NCBI RefSeq assembly: GCF_950295315.1
Contig: NC_080168.1
Coordinates: 65,357,254 to 65,421,253 of the forward strand
Direction of reading: 5' to 3'
DNA from: Erinaceus europaeus
Taxonomy: Eukaryota > Chordata > Mammalia > Eulipotyphla > Erinaceidae
DNA length: 64,000 bases
Position numbers and translations under genes: made by a program. Within the stretch, counting starts at the first letter, position 1. Each line of letters starts with the position of its first letter. Below the pieces are notes generated by a model, which was given only the letters and a program-made list of their open reading frames with translations, was not told the DNA's origin and made no database searches. Below are positions 10,956 to 21,875 of this stretch, piece after piece.

Positions 10956-13319
10956 AGCCAGTGTGGGCCTCTATCCACATTGTTCTCTGAAACAGTCATA
11001 TACAAGGGAGTGTAAAATGAAAAAAAAATTCCGTTGGGTATCTTTTTCACAAAATTGTTTTCAATTGCTGTTTAACCTAATTGCTTTGCTGCCATAGAAA
11101 CACAACTCACCACAAGCCTTTCCCTAAAGTCCAAATATTCTTCCAGGGCCACAGGCTTCAGTGGGCCTGGGATGGGAACCAGAAGCCTTCTCCCTGCCCA
11201 CACATCTGCATGCCCTCTTTGTGCCCCTGGTATCTGAGTCCTCATCCTCCTCGCCCCCAGGGGACTCAGCCTGTGTGAATGAAGCCCCAGCCACTGAGGA
11301 AAACCCCTTCACATCCCCAGTGTAGCAGGCAGCTTCTGCCCTTCATATCTCTCCTTGAAAGTCACTCAGAGCTGACTTTCGCACCAGCACCCATAAATGT
11401 CTCTGTCATCCCAGCCTCTGCAGAGGCCTTGAAGGATGGCTTCTAGTTGGAGCAGACCTGCCCATTCCCACTGGGATCACTGTGTAGACTGGGCTTTCAC
11501 AGCCGCTTTTATAGGCAGCTTTCCCCATGGGAAATGCTGTGTGTTGCTTTACCAGCACAGAATCATCCACTCACAAAACACCTGAAAGGGAAAGGCACTC
11601 CTGAGGGGCTCTGAAGGTCAGTGAGCCCAGGAGGAGGGTGGATAGGGATCTTCTGACCTGAAGACGAAAGCTCCCTACCTGTAAGAGTGAAGAATGTGGT
11701 CCATGGAGTTCACTGCCCTGACCCAGAGCTAGGCTCTGCCAAAACTAGGTCAGCAAATTGGGTAAAATTACTTCTGAAAGTGTTAGCACACATAAAATAC
11801 CTCAAGTACCTGGAGGACAGCAAGCACCACCAGGATAATCACTATGATTAGTCATGGGCTACCGGAGGAAGGAAGAACACAGTGTTCTTGCTGTGTCCCG
11901 CCCACCCCGCCTGCTGGGCCTCACCACAGCTGCAGGCTCTGCAGGATGCCGCTTATTGGGGTGGTTCTACCTGCCAGCCGGCCTCGGGGAGCTTGTGACC
12001 TGTCCAGCCTCGTGGCCTTCTCTCAGATCACACATGCAGGCATCATCCCTCTGGGGTGGGGACGGAGGAGCTCTCAGGACACCTGACTCCATGATGAGAA
12101 TAGCAGAGCCAGCCTTCTAGCCACTACGTCTAAGGCCCAGCCAGATGTTCCTTCAGTGAAAATCCCCTTCCTGAAAGCCAGTGTGAGTGGATGTTGAACT
12201 AGGGGTTGCTGGGAACTCCAGTTCCCAACCTGTACATTCCACCCCTGTAAATGGCCGTGCCACTGGAATTCCCCTCTGAGGCTCAGAGCAGCCCAGGGAG
12301 GCCCACTGTGACTAAGAGGCCAGACTAGAAACCGTCAGCACCATAAAAAGGAAAATATGCGCCCGCAATGGTTCCCCTGCTTCTCCATGGGAAAGTGACT
12401 GGGCCTCCAGGACCTGGGGTCTGGGAGCAGCTGGACACAAACCCCCACCATGAAATGCAGCAGACAAGAAGGGGGGCTCAGGGCTCAGTGCTCCCCCAGG
12501 ACTCTGAGCTCACCTAGAAAGCTGGCTTTCTAGATCCCTTTAGAGCCCAGAGGAACCCACGCTTCACAAAGGGCAACAGACTCCTGGCTCCTCCTCAACA
12601 GAGAGCAGAGATGCCAAGTGGGGGCTGGGTTTGCAAGCAGAAGGAAGGAGCAAGGAGGGAGCTGAAGATAAGCCCACTCCTTACCATGGGCCCATCAGGG
12701 GCCTGAGGCTTCACTTGGTTCCCTTCTCCATGGATCTGTCTCTGGAGGACAGCCCACAGCTTCCTCATGCACCACTGAGAGCAGACTCACCTGGGACAGA
12801 ATGGGGCCTGTTGCCCATCCAGATCAGGGGTAACCCTGCTGTGGCTCTGGGCAGCAGCCACGTGCAGCGGACTCCAGCTCCCGTGCCCATGAGTCCTGCC
12901 GCAGCCTGGGCACCAGATGCTGGGCTGGCTGTGAACTTGCTGCTGCCACCCCAGTGGTCAGTGCTGAGGGCTCTGATTTACCCAAACCCCTCAAAGTGCT
13001 TTTCAAATGTTTGGGTTCAGCTGAAGCCTGAAGTGTGTTCAGCCTGCTCTCTCTCTCTCCCTCGTTTCTCAAGCCTCGGTGAGCTTCCAGGGAAATTTAA
13101 TCCATATGTTTCTGATATAGTTACACTTAACTCATCAAAACGTTGTTTTGTGAAAACCACTGGGTGTCCAGGGCTCTTTAGGAGTCCTTTTAATGGAGCC
13201 TTTGAAAGCTTTTTTTTCTTAGAAACAGGAAGCATTGTTGGTGCCAAAAGTTAAAAGAACTTGAACCTCAAAAAAAAAGTCAGAATCCTATCTGGAGTTC
13301 CAAACCCACAGGTTTCCAG

Positions 13320-13338
13320 GGGGGGGGGGGGGGGGGCG
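13320..13338 (+). repeat. Poly-G tract
   Basis: About 17 consecutive G followed by CGGGGCGG; G-quadruplex-prone and likely length-variable. Confidence 0.8.
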
Positions 13339-14112
13339 GGGCGGTTCTAAACTTGGCAAGCCATTCCATGTTTTGCGAGCTAAAAGCCTATAAACAGAAC
13401 CTGAGCGTGAGGTCGCACCTCCCTGCTACCTGATGGGAGGTGTAGAGCAGATGCACTTGCCAGGGAGCCAGGGTGATCTCTCAGCACACACGCCCAAGAA
13501 GGAGGCCCCTCAAAGCCTGTGCAGGGGCAGCTGAGTCCCATCCCTGCCTTGAGGTGACTGGGCTTGTCTCAGTGCTGGGGAAATTACAGGCTCCCCAGTG
13601 CTCCTAAATCCAGGCTTTTTAAAAATAGAAAGTGTGAGATTCAGGCCAAAGGTGCTTTGTTGCTGCAGAGCTGGGAATGGAAAGCAGAGCCAGGAGTGTC
13701 TGTCATAAAAGCAGGGTTGGCAGCTGCTGCAGAGAGAAGGTGACCCTGGGGGCTGCTTCCCTCCTTCCCGGCCCCCTGCCCTGGCCCTCCTGTCTGGGGT
13801 CTCTAAGCTGCTCCTACAGAGACCAGCTAGCCCTCTACTAGCTTGGGCCTGAGTGCCATAGGCCATCTGCCTTCGACTGTACTGATGCAGAGCCTACCAC
13901 TCGCAGTGAAGTACTGCCCACCCGCCTGGAAGTGTCCTGGGCCCAGTGGCTCTGTAGAGTGCTGGCTGGCTTTTGCCATGTGGCCATAGCTTGCTCTTCT
14001 TTCTACAGCTCCACACCAGAGGCCTGTTCCTGGCTTCTTTGCCATCCCAGCCTCCCTCTCCAAGCAGTAGTGCCACCTCGCTGGTAACTCAGAGACTGTG
14101 CAACCCGTTAGC

Positions 14113-14135
14113 GGGGGGGTGGGTGGGGGGGGGGG
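14113..14135 (+). repeat. G-rich tract
   Basis: Runs of G separated by single T (GGGGGGGTGGGTGGGG), a G-quadruplex candidate. Confidence 0.75.
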
Positions 14136-14359
14136 TCAGTTCCCATGCACTTGCCCCACTGAGCTTTCTCTGAGTGCAGTGCACTGCCCTGAAGTCTTTG
14201 TGCCAGGACCCAGATCCCAGTGGCGTTTTACATCATGAAAGTCTTCATGAATGGAATGAGTGCCCTTCCAAAATGGGCCCTGGGGAATTGGCTCAGGGTT
14301 CCAACTCTGTGTGGAACCCCAGGTTCCACCTCTGGCAACACATTAAAAAATTCAGCTGG

Positions 14360-14707
14360 AGTGGGGGCGGTAGTGCAGTGGGTTAAGAGCACATGGTGTG
14401 AAGTGCAAGGACCCAAGCAAGGATCCAGGTTCAAGCCCCTGGCTCCCCACCTGCAGGGGAGCTGCTTCACAAGCAGTGAACCAGGTCTGCAGGTGTCTAT
14501 CCTTCTCTCCCTCTCTCTGTCTTACCCTCTTCTCTCAATTTCTCTCTGTCCTATCCAACAACAACAGCAATAACAATAACAAGAAGAACAAAAACAACTA
14601 TACACAAGGGCAACAAAAGGGGGGAGTGGCCTTCAGGAGCCATGGATTTGTAGTGCAGGCACCAGGCCCCAACGATAACCCTGGAGTAAAAAAAAAAAAA
14701 AAAAAAT
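14360..14707 (+). repeat. Family A SINE, first of a tandem pair
   Basis: Complete element: head GGGGGCGGTAGTGCAGTGGGTTAAG, CAA/AAC stretch, and an A-rich end. TTCAGCTGG (14351-14359) precedes it and TTCAGTTGG (14708-14716) follows it. Confidence 0.9.
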
Positions 14708-14716
14708 TTCAGTTGG

Positions 14717-15040
14717 GGGCCAGGCAGTAGTACACCAGGTTAAGCACACATACTGCAAAGCACAAGAACTCATGTCAAGAACCCTGGTTCCAAGCTCTGG
14801 TTCCCCATCTACAGGGGGGGTTGCTTCATAAGCGGTGAAGCAGGTCTACAGGTGTCTATCTTTCTTTCCTCATCTCTGTCTTCCCCTCCTGTCTCCATTT
14901 CTCTCTCTTCTATCCAACAACAACATTGGAAAAAAGATGGCCAGCAGGGGCAGTGGATTCATAGTGCAGGCATTGAGCCCCAGCAATAACCCTGGAGGCA
15001 AAAATTAATTAATTAATCGATTGATTAATTAAAATAAAAA
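14717..15040 (+). repeat. Family A SINE, second of a tandem pair
   Basis: Head GGGCCAGGCAGTAGTACACC and tail CTGGAGGCAAAAATTAATTAATTAATC. It starts directly after the flank of the previous copy. ATTCATTGAG at 15041 may be a third, decayed copy of the same target site. Confidence 0.88.
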
Positions 15041-15099
15041 ATTCATTGAGTGTGGATGGCAGAGATGCCTTGGTGTCTGTCTCTGTCTCATTAGAAAAA

Positions 15100-15180
15100 G
15101 AGCAAACCGGGCCTGGAAGCTGTGACAGTGGGAGAGCACAGGCCTTACATGCCTGAAGTCCCAGGTTCATGGGTCACACT
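15100..15180 (+). repeat. Family D SINE fragment
   Basis: GGGAGAGCACAGGCCTTACATGCCTGAAGTCCCAGGTTC matches the ID-like head at 9250; the body is not retained. Confidence 0.5.
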
Positions 15181-17161
15181 GCCCCATTGCACACAGGCAA
15201 ACAGGCAGAAGGGCTGAGTTGGCCTCTCCCACACTCATATACCCAAGCCCACTCAGGACCCCAGGCCCTCCTTGCCTGCTTGGCTACCTTTGCCCCACCT
15301 CTCTGGTCAGCCAGCTCCCTTTTTCACCTCCCCCAGGCATCCAGGATGCTCTGTGTACAAGCTCTGAGAGAACACTCCCCAGAGCGTCCTAGACCTGACT
15401 TCTCTGAGTATCTTGGGATCTGAACTTGGGAGCAGAGAAATGCCATACTGTCTCCTCCTGACCGCTCCTGACTGGCCAGGCCTGCCAGACCCCCTATCAG
15501 TCTGGACCAACTATCTCACAAATGCCCCAGGAAGAAAGGCTCTCTGATGGCTGGAAGGACCTGGCATTTATAGAACAACAGTGCCCTCTGCTGACCAGGC
15601 TTAGGACACCACATGGTGCTCAGAAGGAAGGACCCTGCCTGATGCCTCCCCCCTCGTGCAAATGGCAGCAGCTGTGCACAGAATCCACAGGGATTTTGTA
15701 CCTGATTCTGAAAGACTGTGCATTTGGAGCAACCCTGACTGCTCTAAGTTTCTAGGTCTTGGAGACTTCCCTGGTAGCACAGCACCAAATAAAAGCCACT
15801 CTGGTTCGCCTGGGTTCGAGGCATCGGATCAACTCCTGGCCTGTCAGACCACCAGACATGTAGTCCTAAGGCCCAAGGCTGCAGGGTCAACCCTTACAGC
15901 ACCTTATGCCAGAGCAGGGCCTTTCCCTCTCCTTCCTCTCTGCTTCCTCTCTCAAAATCAATTAGTGGGCTCACTTTTTAAAATTCTTTCTAAATGATGT
16001 TCCTGTATTCCTGGCCCCTAGGGCCAGGACACGTAGCTTGTCCCTATGTCTTTTCTCTCAGGCCCCAGGTGGAGGCTCCATCTCACCCTGACTCCTTTCC
16101 ATCTGGAATAGTTCTCTGCTTTCACAGAGGCCTGGATTGACCACAGCCAGGTCCTCTCTCATCACGCCATGTGATGGGACCCGAGCCCAAGCAGCCATGG
16201 CTCACAGCAAGGAGGGTTTTTTTGTTTGTTTGTTCAGACTTGGTGATGGAGAAAACCCACAGAGGCCTTTTCCAGGGAGACTGGCACAGAGCTGCAGCTC
16301 CCTGGGGATTGTGTGTCTGTTTCCTCCATCGCTCAATTAAGGAATTACCAGCAAGTGGAGCAGAGGTGGCGCTGGGCAGCTAGTTGCTGGGCCCGCAGGG
16401 AAAAGACTTAGTCCGCCACCCACGCAGATCACCAGAGCCAGGCCCCAGAAGAACCTCAGATCCTGGGTTTTGAGGGTGGAGTCTTCTGAGATAAAAGCTA
16501 TGGAGATCCATGTTGGTAATTTTTTGTCATTAAAAGCAGACCACAGAGGCAGAGCTGCTGCAGACTCTCCCGCTGGCATGGAAAACCACTGCCAGGCTGG
16601 TCTGCTTGATGCTGGGCACTTGCTGGATGCCTCCCCTGGCCAGTCATACCTGAACCAGCAGGAATGTCCACCCAGCTCTGCCTCCCATCTCAGCTCTGAC
16701 CTGTGACAGCACCCATTGAGCCACTTGGGGAGGGGCAGTCTCTGGAAAGCCAGCTGTCTTGACATACCTGTCCTAGTGTCATTCTAGCAGGCCCCAGGCA
16801 CCTAAATCCCCTGCTGGAGGGGTGCCGTGGTGGTGAAGCAAAAGTAGTGGGGCCTGCTCTCTTCACAGGAAGCTCACACAAGTGGGTCACGCTCTTGTTA
16901 CTATCACTGATCATCAGTGACTATCACTAGTCACTGATCTGGCATATCTGAGCAGGAATCTGCTGGCTCTGGGCCTCCATCCCTCATCTTTAAGATGGGA
17001 TCAGTGATTCCCTCTCCTAGAGAACCATGTGGACATAGAGACTGTGACACACACCACCACCACCACCACTCCTGGCGTGTTTTCTTTGGCTACAGCAGGG
17101 CCACTTGCAGAAGAGCTTTGGGTGGGATCCCGGATCTTGGCAGGCTGCAAGGAGCCTTGTG
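15181..17161. other. Repeat-poor DNA
   Basis: Short features only: a GTTT run near 16220, a CAC-repeat near 17050 and ATCACTGATC repeats near 16900-16940. Open frames of up to 142 codons lack recognisable domains. Confidence 0.45.
15581..15596 (-). promoter_or_regulatory. CTCF-like motif
   Basis: GTGCCCTCTGCTGACC; on the minus strand GGTCAGCAGAGGGCAC fits the CTCF core (CAGCAGAGGGCAC). Confidence 0.4.
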
Positions 17162-17167
17162 CCCTCC

Positions 17168-17497
17168 TGTTGTATGCTTTACATTGGTTTGTTCTAGCTC
17201 TCCCCCGCCAAGAGAATTGGATCAGTCCTGTTAGTTTCGCGGGCCTGCTTGGCCCCGCCCCTAGGAACCCCGACAGAGTTCCAGAGTGGCAGAGTTAGAG
17301 AGGGTGCTTGGCGCTGCTGTGGGGGAAAGAGGCAGCAGAGTTCTGTTTGGTGATTAGTTTGGTTTAGTTTATGAATCGTTGTTCCTGAATAAAGAAATAC
17401 AGCTTCCTTGCCCAGCCGTATGTCTCTGGTCGGTCGTCTCTGTTACCCGCCCGTGAAGCTAGCCCGGCCAGCTGGAGCCTCCGAAATTTTAACAACA
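17168..17497 (+). mobile_element. Solo ERV LTR (class II-like), 330 bp
   Basis: It begins TGTTGTATGC and ends TTTTAACAACA, so it has TG...CA ends with the short inverted repeat TGTTG/CAACA. AATAAAG at about 17390 is the polyadenylation signal. A perfect 6-bp target duplication CCCTCC (17162-17167 and 17498-17503) points to a class II (betaretrovirus-like) integrase. There is no internal sequence, so it arose by LTR-LTR recombination. It is related to the LTRs at 23243 and 52020 (shared TTAGTTTCG, CCAGCCGTGTGTC-like and AACAACA blocks). Confidence 0.92.
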
Positions 17498-17976
17498 CCC
17501 TCCACCGCCACCTTGGTTACTGCTACAGAGTGACCTCAGCGGGGGACACAGTGCTCCTGGCAGGAAGGAATGTGCCTTCTCCTCCTGTCTTCTCCTGGCA
17601 GGCACAGATCTGTTGAAAGGCCGAAAGGCATTCTGGGTTTGGAGCTATACATTCTTTATTTTTAAACTTTATGTATTGGGAGGCTAACTCGGTATAGAGC
17701 ACATACATTTTTTTTATTATTTCTTTATTGAGAAATTAATGTTTTACATTCAGCAGTAAATACAACAGCTTGTACATACAGAACATTTCCCACTAGGTCC
17801 TCTGTTATCCTTCTTGGATCTGTATTCACCCCACCCACCCACCCCAGATTCTTTTACTTTGGTGCCATACGCCAATTCCAGTTCAGGTTCTACTTGTGTT
17901 TTCTCTTCTGATCTTGTTTTTTCAACTTCTGCCTGAGAATGAGATCATCCCATATTCATCCTTCTGTTCCTGACTT

Positions 17977-18618
17977 CTTCTAGCGTTTGCCCTTCTTCCG
18001 TAGCCAGTCAACAGCATCAGGTTGAGCCTGATGTAAAGTTTCAAGACCTCCTTTGAATCTGGAGAGGTGGCAGTCATTGACTATGTGGGTCATAGTCTGT
18101 CTGTAGCCGCAGGGGCAATTCGGGTCATCTCTGGCTCCCCAGCGATGGAACATAGTGGCGCACCGGCCATGGCCTGTTCGATAGCGATTGAGGAGGGCCC
18201 AATCATAATGTGCTAGGTCAAAGCCGGGTTGACGCTTGCAGGGGTCTGTGATGAGGTGTTTGTTCTTTACCTCAGCTGACTGCCAACTCTGTTTCCAAGA
18301 GACTGGAACAGAGAAGTCCAGTGTAGGCATAGGGGACCAGATTGGGTGACGAGACATCAAGCGTTGGACAGGGTGGGCGAAGATATCCGCGTATATTGGC
18401 AGGTCCAGTCGAGCGTAGACGTGGGAAATGAACTTAGATGATGCTGCATCCCAACGAATATCTGGCGGGGCGATGTTGCTAAGAACTGGCAGCCATGGAA
18501 CCGGGGTGGAACGGATGGTTCCAGAAATTATCCTCATGGAGGAATATAATTTGGAATCGACCAAGTGGACAGGGGGGCTACGGAACCATACTGGGGCACA
18601 GTATGGTTTCTGACAGTA
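17977..18618 (-). mobile_element. Non-L1 non-LTR retrotransposon fragment (Jockey/R1/RTE-like), nested in L1
   Basis: About 640 bp absent from the paralogous L1 at 30903-30930, which reads straight across the junction. TGTTCCTGACTT (17965-17976) and TGTTTCTGACTT (18619-18630) flank it, a 12-bp target duplication with one mismatch. On the minus strand it is 5' truncated and ends within a few bases of the stop codon (CGC TAG AAG), with no poly(A) tail. L1 insertions end in poly(A), so this element probably used its own or another machinery. At the 5' junction CAGTATG(G)TTTCTGA occurs twice in tandem, possible filler. Confidence 0.85.
17980..18618 (-). pseudogene. Reverse transcriptase C-terminal domain fragment, frame intact
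   Basis: The frame is open from the insertion's 5' junction to TAG at 17980-17982, about 213 codons; no ATG marks its true start, since the element is truncated. Landmarks in order: CAPVW near residue 6, LVDSKLYSSMRIISGT, WLPVLSNIAPPDIR, RYRTGHGRC near residue 145, then CPCGYRQTMTHIVNDC (C-x-C-x7-H-x4-C knuckle) and FKGGLETLHQAQPDAVDWL. From family knowledge, CAPVW/MRIISG, RTGHG and a cysteine-histidine knuckle mark the region after the reverse transcriptase core in Jockey/R1/RTE-like elements of invertebrates. L1, CR1/L2 and BovB tails look different. The polymerase core is missing, so the fragment is not itself mobile. The absence of stops suggests a recent insertion. Clade assignment is from memory of motifs. 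Confidence 0.75.
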
Positions 18619-19325
18619 TGTTTCTGACTTATTTCATTTAACATGAATTTTTCAAGGTCCATCCAAGATTGGCTGAAATCAGTGAAGTCACCATTTTTTA
18701 TAGCTGAGTAGTATTCCTTGTGTATATATACCACAGCTTTCTCAGCCACTCATCTGCTGTTGGACACCTGAGTGGATTCCAGGTTTTGGCTATTACAAAT
18801 TGTGCTGCTGAGAACATGTGTGTACACAGATCTTTTTGATAGGTGTGTTGGGTTCCTTAGGATATATCCCAGGAGAGGAATTGCAGGATCATAGGGTAGG
18901 TCCATTTCTAGCCTTCTGAGAGTTCTCCAGACTGTTCTCCACAGAGGTTGGACCAATTGACATTCCACCAGAAATCCAGGAGGGTTCCTTTCACCCCACA
19001 ACCTCTCCAGCATTTGTTGCTGTTACCTTTTCTGATGTATGACATTCTCACAGGAGTGAAGGTATCTCACTGTTGTCTTTATTTGCATTTCTCGGACAAT
19101 CAAAGACTTGTGGCATTTTTTCATGTGTCTCTCAGCCTTTTGAATCTATTCTGTCGTGAATATTCTGTCCATGTCCTCTCCCCATTTTTGGATGGTGTTA
19201 TTTGTATTCTTGTTGTTGAATTTGGTAAGCTCTTTATATATTTTTATTATTAAACTCTTGTCTGATGTATGGCCTGTAAAGATTTTCTGTCATTCTGTGA
19301 GGGGTCTCTTGTTTTGGATAGTGGT

Positions 19326-19480
19326 CACACACATTATCATGATGTGTCAAGATCTGGATTCAAGCCCCTGCTCTCAGTGTCCCCACCCCACCAGCCTTCT
19401 TTCTCTTGCTGTGTGGAATTCTGCACCAGCACAGTCTGTCCCAAGTCCTCAGCCCTTCTCTGTCTCTCTCACCCCTTCAA
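19326..19480 (+). repeat. SINE remnant split by the L1
   Basis: GTGTCAAGATCTGGATTCAAGCCCCTGCTC resembles a SINE B-box region. Its head (GGGAGGCTAACTCGGTATAGAGC) lies at 17678-17700 on the other side of the L1. Diverged. Confidence 0.4.
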
Positions 19481-20739
19481 TACACCAGCAGGGATCTGAG
19501 AGCCAGTAAGGAAACGTGGTCAGGAGTAGCACTTGGAGATCAGGCTGGAACCTCCTTGCTTCCTCTTTCAGCCCTCCCCTTGCCCTTAAGGACTCTGCTA
19601 GAGGAAGAAAAGCCTGGAGATCACTTTGAAAAGACACTTCAAGGCTCAGGGCTGCTAGGGTGGAGGGTGCAGCCCCTTGAACACAGTGCCAGGCAAGGGT
19701 ATCAAGGAGCGCACAGGTGGACAGGCTGTACTGTGTGTGGGCTCCTGGGAGAGGCCCAGGCCTGAGCAGCCCAGTGTCAGGCCTATGCAGAGCTGTGTGG
19801 TCAGATCCCTCAGTGACCTCTGTTGGGGTAACTGGGCCCACCTCCAGCCAGAACCTACTCATCTGTCATATTGAAGAGAGACACAGTCACCCACTGACTG
19901 TCCCCAGGTCTGGGGTTCACCAGTTGTCAGAGTGGGCCCAACATAATCAATACCTGGTGGTTTTAAAACTGGTGAGGGGCGCCCTCCTGTGGCCTCTGGG
20001 GAAATAGATCCTTCGTCTCTTGGTGTCTGAGATGGTCCCCAAAGGGTCTCTAAGCAGAGAGCAGGGTCTCCTGCTGCCCAGAGCGTAGGGTCCCAGCTGG
20101 TGGGGGAGAGGCAAAGGCTGGGGTTGGACCCTGCACTGGGGTCCTCCCTTGCAAAGGGTGTACCTGGGGCCTTGCACCTTCTCTCCACATCCTCAGCTCC
20201 TGTCCTCCCCAGGGTCCTGGCTGGAAGACTTAGTGAGACAGCAGAGATGAATAGTAAAGTAACACAGACTGGCCTACGATGCCTGCATGACTCTGCTTGA
20301 AGATGTGGTTAAAACAGGAGGGAGAGGCAGAGCATCGCTCAGGCACGTGTAGTGCTGGGCGGAGGGAGGAATTCAGGAGGAATTTTGTCCTCCCACCGAG
20401 CCACCTCCCTGCCACAAGGAGGCCTCCCCGCCATCACTGTGATTGTGCCACTACCTGTGACTCTCACAAGAGAAGAGCTGAGTTGCTACTTCTTCCTTCT
20501 GTGATTCAGAACTGTCTTCCCCACACTCTTGCTGTGTGCAACTTAACTGTCTACACAGCTAGTGTCTCCTGTAGTCCGTGGCTTCAGGAACCCTCCTTGG
20601 GTCCTTTCATAAGAAGTCATCCACTCCCCTGCCCCGTGTGTGTTTCAATTAACTATTGATACAAGCAATCTCATCCGACTAAGAGAATGATTCCACACTG
20701 CTCACAAGGACCAGAGTGTACATTGAAGTCTTAAAACTA
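19481..20739. other. Unique DNA
   Basis: No exon or repeat recognised. Open frames of up to 137 codons show no domain. Confidence 0.45.
19979..19994 (-). promoter_or_regulatory. Strong CTCF-like motif
   Basis: GCGCCCTCCTGTGGCC; the minus strand reads GGCCACAGGAGGGCGC, very close to the CTCF core CCACNAGGGGGCGC. Occupancy unknown. Confidence 0.5.
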
Positions 20740-20940
20740 ACTTTCTGGGGGTTAGGAGTCAGCTCACCTGGTGAAGTGCATGCCTTGCCTTGCACCCGGC
20801 CCAGGCTTAAAGCTGGACGAGGTTCCTGGGCTATGGTATTGTCTATCTACTTATCCATCTCTGTCTGGAAATAAGAATGAGAAAGAAAGCCAAGAGCAAT
20901 GAAACCATGAATGCCTGAAGCCTAGACACTGAGAATTAAA
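20740..20940 (+). repeat. Family D SINE
   Basis: GTCAGCTCACCTGGTGAAGTGCATGCC head, a TCTGTCTGGAAATAAGAATGAGAAAG tail and an AAATAAATAG end. Confidence 0.65.
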
Positions 20941-20979
20941 TAAATAGGTCAAAAAAATCTAGATGTTAAAAAGTAAATT

Positions 20980-21200
20980 AGGACTGCAAAAACAGCTCAC
21001 TGGGTAGAGTGCATGCCTTATCACAGGTGTGGGTGGCCCTTACCACATGGGAGGTTCTGTGGCACCAGAAGAAACTCTGATGCTGTGGTGTCTGCCCCCC
21101 CCCCCCGCCCCCAATATCCCTACCTGAATGAAACAGTGAAGCAGCATAAACTGGTGAAATTGACAGGCCCTGGCTCTGTCAAAAAAGAAAAAAAGTCAAC
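20980..21200 (+). repeat. Family D SINE
   Basis: CAGCTCACTGGGTAGAGTGCATGCC head, CACATGGGAGG middle, a C-run near 21096, and an A-rich tail at 21181. Confidence 0.65.
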
Positions 21201-21330
21201 TAACCTTCCATTACAAAGAATAGTGCGTTTCTGATCATCAGGAAATCCTCACTTCACATCATTATCACTAGCTCTTGGGGAGTTAGGAGTTTCTTTTCTG
21301 TTGTTTGTTTTTTCATCACTGGCTCATTAC

Positions 21331-21713
21331 CACTTTTTTTTTCTTTTCTTTTTCTTTTTTCCTTTTTGCCTCCAGGGTTATTGCTGGGGCTCAGTGCCTG
21401 CACTACAAATCCACTGCCATTTTTCCCACTTTGTTGCCCTTGTTGTTACCCTTGTTGTTGTCATTAGTTTGTTGTCATTAGTTTGTTGTCATTGCTGTTG
21501 TTACTGGATAGGATAGAGAGAAATCGAGAGAGGAGGGGAGGTGAAGAAGGCAAGAGAAAGACAGACACCTGCAGACCTGCTTCACTGCCTGTGAAGGGAC
21601 GCGTTCCCCCCCCCCCCCGCGCCCCATGCAGGTGGGGAACCAAGGGCTCGAACCAAGATCCTTAGGCCAGTCCTTGCACTTTGCGCCATGTGTGCTTAGC
21701 CCACTCTGCTACT
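21331..21713 (-). repeat. Family A SINE, antisense, expanded linker
   Basis: T-rich start, GCCTCCAGGGTTATTGCTGGGG, the reversed linker, CT block and head ending CCCACTCTGCTAC. The linker contains tandem copies of GTCATTAGTTTGTT, making it longer than other copies. A C-run lies near 21607. Confidence 0.9.
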
Positions 21714-21875
21714 TTTTTTAAGATAGAAGAAGAAAGAGAGAGAGATCACATTACTTTTTTTTTTTTTTACAACAGAATGAGAGAGAGATACCAAATCACA
21801 GGAGCGTCCTTTAGTGTCATGGGGACCAGGAGCTCAGACTCAGGTGGTGCACATGGCAAAGCAGATAAGAAGGGG
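21714..21875 (-). repeat. Probable family D SINE, antisense
   Basis: Purine-rich GAAAGAGAGAGAGA, a T15 run, then AGGAGCTCAGACTCAGGTGG with GCACATGGCAAAGCAGATAAG. Poorly preserved. Confidence 0.35.

Larger units (their letters stand above)
10956..14350. other. Longest repeat-poor stretch, GC-richer
   Basis: About 3.4 kb with no clear interspersed repeat. The longest plus-strand open frame (12631-13254, 207 codons) shows no family signature, hydrophobic pattern or splice logic I can defend. The 12960-13240 part looks non-repetitive and could be conserved noncoding DNA; this needs a cross-species alignment. Confidence 0.45.
17711..19325 (-). mobile_element. L1, 5' truncated, type A tail, antisense
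   Basis: Poly-T at 17711 followed by the reversed type A tail (TTCTTTATTG, ATGTTTTACATT) and then ORF2 C-terminal sequence. On the minus strand the conceptual fragments '[11 protein letters not shown]' and 'EMDLPYDPAIPLLGY' are the usual L1 ORF2 C-terminal blocks. Frames are broken. The 5' end is truncated near 19321. CACATACATT (left) and CACACACATT (right, 19326) are a probable 10-bp target duplication with one mismatch. The host site looks like a SINE, because SINE-like sequence continues on both sides. A different retroelement sits inside it at 17977-18618. Confidence 0.88.

Noticed and set aside
12631..13254. 207-codon plus-strand open frame
   Set aside because: Longest frame in unique DNA, but it has no domain, repeat pattern or family resemblance, and frames of this size occur by chance in GC-richer DNA. 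Needs a cross-species coding test.
16337..16765. 142-codon minus-strand open frame
   Set aside because: No domain or splice context; composition looks like translated noncoding DNA.
17041..17500. CpG island or promoter
   Set aside because: The GC-rich part coincides with the solo LTR; CpG density elsewhere in the window is low.
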